Origin: Acidisphaera sp035272265
GTDB lineage: Bacteria; Pseudomonadota; Alphaproteobacteria; Acetobacterales; Acetobacteraceae
DNA: 6,213 nt
NCBI GenBank assembly: GCA_035272265.1
Contig: DATEQV010000032.1
Coordinates: forward strand, 1 to 6,213
Reading direction: 5' to 3'
Of the stretch, positions 1 through 6,018 are shown one piece after another; the first letter of the stretch is position 1; each line of letters begins with the position of its first letter. The position numbers and the translations under genes were made by a program. The notes below the pieces were generated by a model, which saw nothing but the letters and a program-made list of their open reading frames with translations, ran no database searches and was not told the DNA's origin.

Positions 1-353
1 GCGGCCCGCCCACGCCCGCCGTCGGCTGGGCTGCCGGCATCGAGCGGCTGGGGATGCTGCTGCCGGACGCGCCAGCGGCACCCGCTCCGGTCGCCGTGAT
101 TCCGGTCGGCGACGATGCCGAACCCGCCGCCATCGGCATCCTGCAATCGCTGCGCGCCCTCGGCATCCGCGCGGAGATGGCGTATCGCGGCAACATCAAA
201 CGGCGGATGGAGCGCGCCAACCGCGCCGGCGCCCGCGCGGCGATCATCATCGGCGCCGACGACCTCGCGCGCGGTGTCGCACAAGTGAAGGACCTCGCAA
301 CCGGCGAACAACGCGCCGTGCCGCTCGCCGAGGTTGCGCAAGCCCTCGCATGA
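1..353 (+). CDS. hisS: Histidyl-tRNA synthetase, C-terminal part (5' end outside window)
   Basis: This is the last 116 residues of a class II histidyl-tRNA synthetase, the cytoplasmic enzyme that charges tRNA-His. The open frame enters from the left edge in frame 3. It begins with the class II motif 3 region, readable as PAVGWAAGIERL, where the arginine is the conserved ATP-contacting residue of motif 3. It continues into the HisRS anticodon-binding domain, with PVAVIPVG, then AEMAYRGNIKRRMERAN, then the closing VKDLATGEQ segment. HisZ, the catalytically dead paralogue, normally lacks this C-terminal domain, so hisS is the better call. The stop overlaps the prfA start as ATGA, which implies translational coupling. 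The style of the C-terminal domain resembles alphaproteobacterial HisRS; that is recognition rather than a search result. Confidence 0.93.
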   Translation, partial: GPPTPAVGWAAGIERLGMLLPDAPAAPAPVAVIPVGDDAEPAAIGILQSLRALGIRAEMAYRGNIKRRMERANRAGARAAIIIGADDLARGVAQVKDLATGEQRAVPLAEVAQALA

Positions 354-1414
354 GCTTCAGCCTCAAGCTGGACCGGATCGCGGCGCGCGCCGATGAATTG
401 CGCGCGATGCTCAGCAGCGCCCTCGCGGGCGACGCGTTCGTGCGCGCCTCGAAGGAACTCGCGGAACTCGACCCCGTCGTCGCCCGCATCGACGAGCTGC
501 GCGCCGCCGAGCGGGCACAACACGAGGCCGAGGCGATGCTCGCCGATCCCGAGATGCGCGAGCTTGCCGAGGCCGAGCTGCGCGAGCTGAAGACTCGCGT
601 CCCGGAACTGCACAAGGAGCTGCAAGTCGCGCTGCTGCCGAAGGACGAAGCGGACGCGAGATCGGCGATCCTGGAAGTGCGCCCCGCCGCGGGCGGCGAC
701 GAGGCCGGCCTGTTCGCCGCCGAGCTGTTCGCGATGTACCAGAAATACGCGGCCACGAGAGGCTGGCGGTTCGAGATCCTCGACTACAGCGAAAGCGACC
801 TCGGCGGCCTGAAGGAAGGCATCGCCGAGATCAACGGCCGCGACGTGTTCGCCCGCCTGAAATACGAAAGCGGCGTGCATCGCGTCCAACGCGTGCCGGC
901 GACCGAGAGCCAGGGCCGCATCCACACCAGCACCGTCACCGTCGCGGTGCTGCCGGAAGCCGAGGAGGTCGACGTGCAGGTGGACGAAGGCGACCTGCGC
1001 ATCGACGTCTACCGCGCCTCCGGCGCCGGCGGGCAGCACGTCAACAAGACCGAAAGCGCGGTGCGCATCACGCACCTGCCGACCGGCATCGTAGTGACGA
1101 TGCAGGAGGAGAAGAGCCAGCACAAGAACCGCGCCAAGGCCCTGAAGATCCTGCGCGCGCGCCTGTACGAGCAGCAGCGCGCATCGCTGCACGCCACGCG
1201 TGCGGCCGACCGCAAGTCGCAGGTCGGCACCGGCGACCGCAGCGAGCGCATCCGCACCTACAACTTCCCGCAGGGCCGCGTGACGGACCACCGCATCAAC
1301 CTGACGCTCTACAAGATCGACCGCGTCATGCAGGGCGAGCTCGACGAGTTCATCGACGCGCTCACCGCCGAGGACCAGGCCGCCCGTCTGGCGGCGGCGG
1401 AGGAACTCGCCTAA
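350..1414 (+). CDS. prfA: Peptide chain release factor 1 (RF1)
   Basis: RF1 recognises UAA and UAG stop codons in the ribosomal A site and triggers hydrolysis of peptidyl-tRNA. The 354-residue product has the usual RF1 length. Residues 1–95 form the helical N-terminal domain. The stop-codon reading tripeptide PAT is at 183–185 (RVPATESQGRIHTS), the PxT form of RF1 rather than the SPF form of RF2. The catalytic GGQ is at 227–229 in SGAGGQHVNKTESAVRI. The glutamine of GGQ is the residue methylated by PrmC in other bacteria. The ATG start lies inside the hisS stop (ATGA) and no well-spaced Shine-Dalgarno precedes it, so translation probably couples to hisS. In many alphaproteobacteria prmC follows prfA directly; here a MAPEG-family gene follows after 29 bases. 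Confidence 0.98.
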   Translation: MSFSLKLDRIAARADELRAMLSSALAGDAFVRASKELAELDPVVARIDELRAAERAQHEAEAMLADPEMRELAEAELRELKTRVPELHKELQVALLPKDEADARSAILEVRPAAGGDEAGLFAAELFAMYQKYAATRGWRFEILDYSESDLGGLKEGIAEINGRDVFARLKYESGVHRVQRVPATESQGRIHTSTVTVAVLPEAEEVDVQVDEGDLRIDVYRASGAGGQHVNKTESAVRITHLPTGIVVTMQEEKSQHKNRAKALKILRARLYEQQRASLHATRAADRKSQVGTGDRSERIRTYNFPQGRVTDHRINLTLYKIDRVMQGELDEFIDALTAEDQAARLAAAEELA

Positions 1415-1430
1415 ACCACGCCATTCGATC

Positions 1431-1435
1431 GGGAG
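1431..1435 (+). promoter_or_regulatory. Ribosome binding site fixing a GTG start
   Basis: GGGAG sits 8 bases before the GTG at 1444. It supports that GTG as the start of the MAPEG-family gene, since no ATG start is available near the N-terminus of its first membrane helix. Confidence 0.7.
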
Positions 1436-1443
1436 ACGAACGA

Positions 1444-1842
1444 GTGGCGTATCCTTCGATCACCGCGGGCTATGCCGCGGTCCTCGGCCTGATCTTCGCC
1501 GCCATGTCCGCCTGGGTGATCAGCGGCCGGTTCGGCAACCAGGTGCTGCATGGCGACGGCGGCCTCGACACGATGAACCGCCGCATCCGCGCGCACGCCA
1601 ACTTCGCCGAATACGTGCCGCTGACACTGATCGTCGTCGGGCTGCTGGAAGCGGCAGGAGCCGGCGGCATTCTCATCCATGCCCTGCTGCTGCCGCTCAC
1701 CGTCGCGCGCGTGCTGCATCCGTTCGGCATGATCGCGCCGCTGAATTCGCTTCAGCAGTACGTCTGCCGCGCCGCCCCCGTGATCGTGACGCTGGCGATC
1801 CTGACGGTCGCGTCGATCCTGCTGCTGCTCCGCGTCACCTGA
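1444..1842 (+). CDS. MAPEG-family inner membrane protein (YecN-like)
   Basis: This small integral membrane protein of 132 residues has four predicted helices at about 5–27, 57–75, 76–95 and 107–130. The family hallmark lies between helices 1 and 2: NRRIRAHANFAEYVPL at residues 45–60, with the conserved R, N, E and P of MAPEG proteins (membrane-associated proteins in eicosanoid and glutathione metabolism). The layout and the preceding HGDGG match the bacterial YecN-like subgroup. Eukaryotic members use glutathione, but the substrate and role of most bacterial members are unknown, so no reaction is assigned. It starts at GTG with a good ribosome binding site, lies 29 bases after prfA, and is probably in the same operon. 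It converges on the next gene with 7 bases between stop codons. Confidence 0.85.
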   Translation: MAYPSITAGYAAVLGLIFAAMSAWVISGRFGNQVLHGDGGLDTMNRRIRAHANFAEYVPLTLIVVGLLEAAGAGGILIHALLLPLTVARVLHPFGMIAPLNSLQQYVCRAAPVIVTLAILTVASILLLLRVT

Positions 1843-1846
1843 CGCG
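1831..1846. repeat. Inverted repeat across the MAPEG stop codon
   Basis: CGCGTCA (1831–1837) and TGACGCG (1840–1846) are perfect inverted copies separated by CC. The right arm begins with the TGA stop of the MAPEG gene, and the repeat ends 4 bases before the stop of the opposing gene. It could form a short GC-rich hairpin in either transcript. There is no following T-tract, so it is not a classical intrinsic terminator. Confidence 0.5.
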
Positions 1847-1849
1847 ATC

Positions 1850-2938
1850 TCACGCCCGGATCGCCTCCAGCCCCTTCCAGTCGAACGCGATCCCGTGGCC
1901 GGGCCGCTCCGGTGCGATCGCGAAGCCGTCCTCGATCAACAGCGGCCGCGCGATGTAGCGGTCCAGCCCGAACCCGTGCGCCTCGAGATACGACCGGTTC
2001 GGCACCGCGGCGAGCAGATGCACCGTCACGTCGTGCGCGCCGTGCGACGTCACCGGCAGGTTGTACGCCTCGGCCAGATGGGCGACCTTCATGAAGCCCG
2101 TCACGCCGCCGCAGTTCGTCACGTCCGGCTCGGGATAGGTCACCCCGCCCGCCGCGATCAGCTGCTTGAACTCCCACAACGTACGCAGGTTCTCGCCCGC
2201 CGCGATCGGCAGCCCGCCCTCGCGCACCACGCGCACGTGTCCGTCCACGTCGTCGGGAATGATCGGCTCCTCGAGCCACACCGGCGCAAACGGCTCCAAC
2301 GCGCGCGCCGCACGGATCGCCTCGTCGGCCGACCACTTCATGTTCGCGTCCACCATCAGCGGAAACCCGTCGCCCAGGTGCGCGCGCATCTCGCGCACGC
2401 GCTCGACGTCCTCGGACAACCGCGCCCGCCCGACCTTCATCTTGATCGCGCGGAACCCTTTCGTCAGGTTGTCGTCGGTCTGCCGCAGCAGCTTGTCGAG
2501 CGGGAAGTCGAGGTCGATCCCGCCCGCATAGCACGGCACAAGCGCATCGTATCCGCCGAGCAGCCGCCACAGCGGCTGTCCCAGGCGCTTCGCCTTCAGG
2601 TCCCACAGCGCCATGTCGAACGCCGACAACGCGAGCACGCTCGGCCCGCCGCGTCCGCCGTAGTGCTGTCCCCACCAGACCGTCTGCCACAGAAACGCGA
2701 TGCGGTCGGCATCCTGCCCGACGACCTGCTCCGGGACGTCGCGCCGCAGGATGGCGTCGATCGCCGCGCCGTTGCGGCCGACCGTGTAGGTGTAGCCGAC
2801 GCCCTCCGCCCCCTCGGCGTCGCGCAGCCGCACCGTGTTCAGCTCGAAAGCGTGGATGTCGCCGTGCGTGCTGTCGCTGAGCGTGACCTCGAGCGGAACG
2901 CGGAAATATCCCGCTTCCATCGACGCGATGTTCGGCAT
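1850..2938 (-). CDS. Mandelate racemase/muconate lactonizing enzyme family protein, probable acid-sugar dehydratase
   Basis: This is a cytoplasmic enolase-superfamily enzyme of 362 residues. Such enzymes abstract the proton next to a carboxylate, using a bound Mg2+. Residues 1–125 form the capping domain and about 130–362 the barrel. Visible active-site residues are K166 and K168 (AIKMKVG), metal ligands D197 (MVDANM), E223 (WLEEP) and E249 (AAGEN), the D272/H299 dyad, and E319. These match Pseudomonas putida mandelate racemase K164, K166, D195, E221, E247, D270, H297 and E317 with a constant offset of two, which places the protein in the mandelate racemase subgroup. Most members of this subgroup dehydrate acid sugars such as talarate, galactarate, fuconate or tartrate. 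The exact substrate cannot be read from the sequence. The ATG start has a strong GGAGG 7 bases upstream. It is divergent from the HdeD-like gene, with no transporter or sugar-acid gene beside it. Confidence 0.92.
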   Translation of the reverse strand: MPNIASMEAGYFRVPLEVTLSDSTHGDIHAFELNTVRLRDAEGAEGVGYTYTVGRNGAAIDAILRRDVPEQVVGQDADRIAFLWQTVWWGQHYGGRGGPSVLALSAFDMALWDLKAKRLGQPLWRLLGGYDALVPCYAGGIDLDFPLDKLLRQTDDNLTKGFRAIKMKVGRARLSEDVERVREMRAHLGDGFPLMVDANMKWSADEAIRAARALEPFAPVWLEEPIIPDDVDGHVRVVREGGLPIAAGENLRTLWEFKQLIAAGGVTYPEPDVTNCGGVTGFMKVAHLAEAYNLPVTSHGAHDVTVHLLAAVPNRSYLEAHGFGLDRYIARPLLIEDGFAIAPERPGHGIAFDWKGLEAIRA

Positions 2939-3071
2939 GACGGCCCCTCCCCGGAATGGCGCGGAATGCTAGCGCGTTTTGCGCTCTGCCCTGCATGCGA
3001 TAAGGACGTGCAACGAAGGACCTGGCGGTAGGCCCGTGCAGGCCGTCCATCAACAACGAGGGATCCGAGCG
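2939..3071. promoter_or_regulatory. Divergent intergenic region with candidate control elements
   Basis: These 133 bases separate two genes that point away from each other, so promoters for both should lie here. A 7-base direct repeat CGGAATG occurs at 2952–2958 and 2962–2968, spaced exactly 10 bases, next to the ribosome binding site of the minus-strand gene. An inverted repeat AGCGC-GTTTT-GCGCT lies at 2971–2985. A weak plus-strand promoter candidate is TTTTGC at 2977–2982 with GATAAG at 2999–3004 (4 of 6 matches to TATAAT, spacing 16). These elements are seen directly; their function is inferred and no known regulator site was recognised. Confidence 0.4.
3058..3063 (+). promoter_or_regulatory. 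Ribosome binding site fixing the HdeD-like start
   Basis: GAGGGA lies 8 bases before the ATG at 3072. The frame stays open further upstream, so this site is what selects 3072 over earlier non-ATG starts. Confidence 0.75.
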
Positions 3072-3653
3072 ATGTCGGGAATACGGACGGGCGCTGCGCA
3101 GCGCGGCTTGGGATACACGAGGATCGCGTCGAAGTGGGGCTGGTTCGTGGCGCTCGGCGTGATTCTCATCGCGGCGGGGTTTTTCGCGCTCGGCGACGTC
3201 GTCGCCTTCACCCTGGTCAGCGCCCTCTTCATCGGCGCGATGATGCTGGTCGGCGGGCTCTTTCAGATCGTCCACGCGTTCATGACAAAGGCGTGGCAGG
3301 CGTTCGCGCTCAACCTGATCCTGGGCGTGCTCTACGTGATCGCCGGCTTCCTGATCATGGACGAGCCGGTCCAAGGCTCGCTCATCATCACGATGTTCCT
3401 GATCGCCGCCCTGCTCGTCGGCGGCGTCATCCGCGTTGTCATCGCGCTGCAGCACCGGGAAGTGGCCGGCTGGTGGATCCTGCTGCTGGGCGGACTGCTC
3501 AGCATCGTCGTCGCTGCGATGCTCTACGCGACATTCCCCTGGTCGGGGCTGTGGGTGCTCGGGACTCTGATCGCGGTGGAACTGCTGATGCAGGGCTTCA
3601 CGTGGCTGCGCTTCGGCATCGATCTGCGCAGGCTTGCGCGCTCCGCCGGCTGA
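3072..3653 (+). CDS. HdeD family (DUF308) membrane protein
   Basis: This 193-residue inner membrane protein is built almost entirely of hydrophobic helices. Six are predicted at about 22–41, 44–66, 76–96, 102–124, 133–154 and 157–179, with a short basic tail (LRRLAR). The helices come in pairs with glycine-rich turns such as LGVILIAAGFFALGD and LGVLYVIAGFLIMDEP, the repeated pattern of HdeD/DUF308 proteins, and the length matches HdeD (about 190 residues). In Escherichia coli HdeD is linked to acid resistance at high cell density, but its molecular activity is not known, and homologues in other phyla may serve other stresses. The start was chosen for its ribosome binding site. It is transcribed away from the racemase-family gene and converges on the Sel1 gene with 6 bases between stop codons. 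Confidence 0.88.
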   Translation: MSGIRTGAAQRGLGYTRIASKWGWFVALGVILIAAGFFALGDVVAFTLVSALFIGAMMLVGGLFQIVHAFMTKAWQAFALNLILGVLYVIAGFLIMDEPVQGSLIITMFLIAALLVGGVIRVVIALQHREVAGWWILLLGGLLSIVVAAMLYATFPWSGLWVLGTLIAVELLMQGFTWLRFGIDLRRLARSAG

Positions 3654-3662
3654 TCCGGATCA
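3651..3662. repeat. 12-base palindrome containing both convergent stop codons
   Basis: TGATCCGGATCA is a perfect palindrome. Its left TGA is the stop of the HdeD-like gene and its right TCA is the stop of the minus-strand Sel1 gene. It is too short to form a stable hairpin and has no T-tract. It may simply follow from two TGA stops facing each other. Confidence 0.5.
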
Positions 3663-5021
3663 CCAGGTCCGCCCGAGCGCGCTCAGCTTTTCCTGCGCCT
3701 GCGCATACCCCGCCCGAGCCGATTGCTGCAGCCAGGAGACGGCCGCAGCTTCGTCGCGCGGCAGGCCGCCGCGTCCGTGCTCATACAGCAGCGCCAGATT
3801 GTACTCCGCCTCCGGCGACCCTCCCTCCGCGGCGAGCCGGAACAGCCGCGCCGCCTCGGCGTCGTCGCGCGAAAGCCCGCCTCTTCCGTTCAAGTAGAAG
3901 ACCCCGAGCGCGTTCTGCGCCGCCGGAACATCCTGCTCGGCCGACTCGCGGAACAAATCCAACGCGCGCGTCTCGTCGCGAGGCAGCCCGCCCGCGCCTT
4001 GCAGATACATCGTGGCGAGGTTGTATTCCGCGTGAGAGTCGCCCTGCTCGGCCGCGAGCGCGTACAGGCGCGCGGCCTCCGCGGCGTCAGCGGGCAGCCC
4101 GCCGCGGCCCGCCCTGCGCATCAGGCCGAGCGCGGTCAAAGCCCGCCTGTTCCCCTGATCCGCGCCCAGCTGCAACCAATGCAATGCCTCGGCATCGTCG
4201 CGCGCCACACCGTTTCCATTGCTATACGCCTCGCCCAGCGCAGCTTGCGCGCCCGGATACCCCTGCTCCGCCGACAAGCGGTAGAGGCGCAACGCTTCCG
4301 TCATGTCACGCGGCAACCCGCCCAAGCCGGCCTCGTGCATGAAGCCGAGGTTGTACTGACCCTCGCGCATCCCCTGTTGCGCAGCGCGCGCGAACAGACG
4401 CGCGGCTTCCGCCTCGTCCTTCGTCACGCCGTCGAGGCCGCGCAGATACATGTCGCCGAGATTGACCAACCCCCACCCGTAACCCTGATCGGCGGCAAGG
4501 CGAAACAAACGGGCCGCCTCTCCTCCGTCTTTCGGCAGGCCGCCCAACCCGTGCCCGTACATGAAGCCGAGATCGTTTTGCGCCGGCGCGAAACCTTGCG
4601 CGGCGGCAAGCCGGTCGAGACGCACCGCTTCCGCCGCATCGGGCGCAACACCACCCAGCCCGGACTGGTGCATCATCGCCAGTGCCGTCTGCGCCCGCGC
4701 GTCGCCCTGCGCTGCGGCTGCATTCAACAGCCGCGCCGCATCCGAGGCGGCGCCGGCAAACAGCTCCGCCGAACCCAAAAGCCCCATGATGTGCGGATCG
4801 TCCGGCGCGTTCCGGGACGCCGCCTCGCAGCTCGTCAGCGCGCTGGCGAGATCTTCGGCGCGAACCGTCGGCGGACCGGCGGGAGAAAACCGGAACTTGT
4901 CGCTCAGGGTGCGCACGAGCCGTCCGCAGGTGGCAGCGGGATCTGCCACCTGCTCGGCGCGCACGGCAGTCGCGCCGACGATCGAGCCCGCCAGCGCAAG
5001 CAACCGCAGCCAATGGCGCAA
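3660..5021 (-). CDS. Secreted Sel1-repeat (SEL1-like TPR) protein
   Basis: The product is 453 residues. Residues 1–22 look like a Sec signal peptide: basic start, core LLALAGSIVGATAV, and cleavage expected after VRA. A region at about 23–105 carries two cysteines (C32, C65) that could form a disulfide in the periplasm, and ends in a degenerate repeat. Nine Sel1 repeats fill 106–437, followed by a half repeat to 453. Sel1 repeats are helical pairs that bind other proteins, and such proteins act as adaptors or regulators; no catalytic domain is visible. The start is TTG: no ATG or GTG occurs in frame between the upstream gene's stop and this codon, and it precedes a complete signal peptide. No clear ribosome binding site is visible. 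It begins 31 bases after the Pcm-like gene and is probably co-transcribed with it. Its partner is unknown. Confidence 0.87.
   Translation of the reverse strand: MRHWLRLLALAGSIVGATAVRAEQVADPAATCGRLVRTLSDKFRFSPAGPPTVRAEDLASALTSCEAASRNAPDDPHIMGLLGSAELFAGAASDAARLLNAAAAQGDARAQTALAMMHQSGLGGVAPDAAEAVRLDRLAAAQGFAPAQNDLGFMYGHGLGGLPKDGGEAARLFRLAADQGYGWGLVNLGDMYLRGLDGVTKDEAEAARLFARAAQQGMREGQYNLGFMHEAGLGGLPRDMTEALRLYRLSAEQGYPGAQAALGEAYSNGNGVARDDAEALHWLQLGADQGNRRALTALGLMRRAGRGGLPADAAEAARLYALAAEQGDSHAEYNLATMYLQGAGGLPRDETRALDLFRESAEQDVPAAQNALGVFYLNGRGGLSRDDAEAARLFRLAAEGGSPEAEYNLALLYEHGRGGLPRDEAAAVSWLQQSARAGYAQAQEKLSALGRTW
3711..4706 (-). repeat. Array of nine Sel1 coding repeats
   Basis: These tandem units of 111 bases (37 residues) follow the pattern AxxxLGxMYxxGxGGLPRDxAEAARLFRLAAEQG. 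Eight units are 37 residues long. The fifth (protein residues 254–289) is 36 residues, with NGNGVARDD in place of GxGGLPRDE. DNA copies are clearly diverged, so this is an old protein-level array rather than a recent tandem duplication. Confidence 0.9.
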
Positions 5022-5052
5022 GAGCGACGCGCCCCAGGAGCCTTGCGGGCGT

Positions 5053-6018
5053 TTACTTCTGCTCGTCGGCAGGAGCCGTCGCCGCGGCGGGCGTCGCCGT
5101 GGGGGGCGCCGCCTGCGCGCCGGGCGCCCCGCCCGTCGGATGCGGCAGCTTCATCATCGCCCCGGTCATCGGGATGAAGAACACGCCCATGTCGCGCTTG
5201 CTGTGCACCTTGCCGTCGGCGTCCTTCGTATAGACGTACAGCACCTGGCCCTTCTTGAACGGCTGGCCGATGGGAATCACCATCCGACCGCCCGGCTTGA
5301 GCTGCTTGAACAGGTCCGGCGGCGCATACTGCGCGGCGCAGGTGACGATGATGACGTCGAAGCCACCGTCCACCTCCTCCGGCCAGCCGTAGTACCCGTC
5401 GCCGACCTTGGTGTGCACGTTGTCGTAGCCGAGCGGCTCGAAGATGCGGCTCACCGCGCGGCCCAGCGGCTCGATGATCTCGATCGAGTACGCCGTCTTG
5501 ACCATGCGCGACAGCACCGAGCTCTGGTAGCCGCTGCCGGTGCCGATCTCCAGCGTGACGTGGTCAGGCTTCGGCTGGCACAGCTGGGTCATGTACACCT
5601 GCCCCAGATAGTCCGACAGCGCCGAGCCGTAGCCGATCGGCCAGGGCTTCGGCGGCTGGTCGTACGCATCGCCGCCCATCGTTTGATGGCTCGGGTAGTA
5701 GTAGTGGTAGTACTCGCGCGGCACTTCGCTGAACGCCTGCACCACCGCCGGGTCGGCCGAGCCGAATCGTTCCTTCAGATACGATTCCACCAGCGAGACG
5801 GCCTTCTTCCGCCGCGTCTGGATCTCCTCGAACTGCGCGTCGGTCAGGCTGACCGGACGGCCGCTGTCGCGCATCGCGCGTTCGTAAGCGTCGCGAGTCC
5901 AGCCGGTACCGGCATTGACGGCGGAGGCGGCGCGGGCCGCGCGGGGGACGGCGGGCGCGAGCGCGAGTGCGGCGCCTCCGGCGATCAGTCCGCGGCGGGT
6001 GACATAGCTGGAGACCAC
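5053..6018 (-). CDS. Tat-exported Pcm-like SAM-dependent methyltransferase
   Basis: The 321-residue product begins with a twin-arginine signal: VTRRGLIAGG at 6–15, a hydrophobic stretch, then an alanine-rich cleavage region near 28–33. The rest matches the protein-L-isoaspartate O-methyltransferase (Pcm) fold: VPREYY at 99–104, SAM-binding motif I LEIGTGSGY at 156–164, GDGYYGWP at 206–213, and LKPGGRMVIPIG at 240–251. The loop PIGYGSALSDYL at 127–138 replaces the usual Pcm PIGxGQTISQP substrate loop, so isoaspartate repair is uncertain. The last 30 residues are a low-complexity Ala/Pro/Thr tail. Ordinary Pcm is cytoplasmic, about 210 residues, and lacks a signal. The GTG start at 6018 was chosen for its ribosome binding site and because it places the RR motif at the N-terminus; the open frame further upstream is the neighbouring gene read out of frame. 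Confidence 0.85.
   Translation of the reverse strand: MVSSYVTRRGLIAGGAALALAPAVPRAARAASAVNAGTGWTRDAYERAMRDSGRPVSLTDAQFEEIQTRRKKAVSLVESYLKERFGSADPAVVQAFSEVPREYYHYYYPSHQTMGGDAYDQPPKPWPIGYGSALSDYLGQVYMTQLCQPKPDHVTLEIGTGSGYQSSVLSRMVKTAYSIEIIEPLGRAVSRIFEPLGYDNVHTKVGDGYYGWPEEVDGGFDVIIVTCAAQYAPPDLFKQLKPGGRMVIPIGQPFKKGQVLYVYTKDADGKVHSKRDMGVFFIPMTGAMMKLPHPTGGAPGAQAAPPTATPAAATAPADEQK

Noticed and set aside
1895..3031. A 378-residue plus-strand frame antisense to the racemase-family gene
   Set aside because: Composition is typical of an antisense shadow (rich in R, H, V, Q), with no recognisable domain and no supported start.
2979..3071. A 31-residue N-terminal extension of the HdeD-like protein from a TTG at 2979
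   Set aside because: The ATG at 3072 has a well-placed GAGGGA, and the extension lies in the likely promoter region and adds no family-like sequence.
1752..3455. A 567-residue open frame on the minus strand overlapping the racemase-family gene and the HdeD-like gene
   Set aside because: Its translation is arginine- and alanine-rich with no family features, and it lies out of frame with genes that have clear motifs. Long spurious frames are expected in GC-rich DNA.
3134..4342. A 402-residue plus-strand frame running from the HdeD-like gene into the Sel1 gene
   Set aside because: It crosses two well-supported genes out of frame and is extremely R/A/P-rich, as expected of a GC-rich shadow.
3711..4706. 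A tandem DNA repeat or CRISPR-like array
   Set aside because: The 111-base period is explained by Sel1 protein repeats. The DNA copies are diverged, and there is no alternation of identical repeats with unique spacers.
3723..5177. A 484-residue plus-strand frame antisense to the Sel1 gene, with internal periodicity
   Set aside because: The periodicity is the mirror of the 111-base Sel1 units on the other strand. No independent motif or ribosome binding site supports it.
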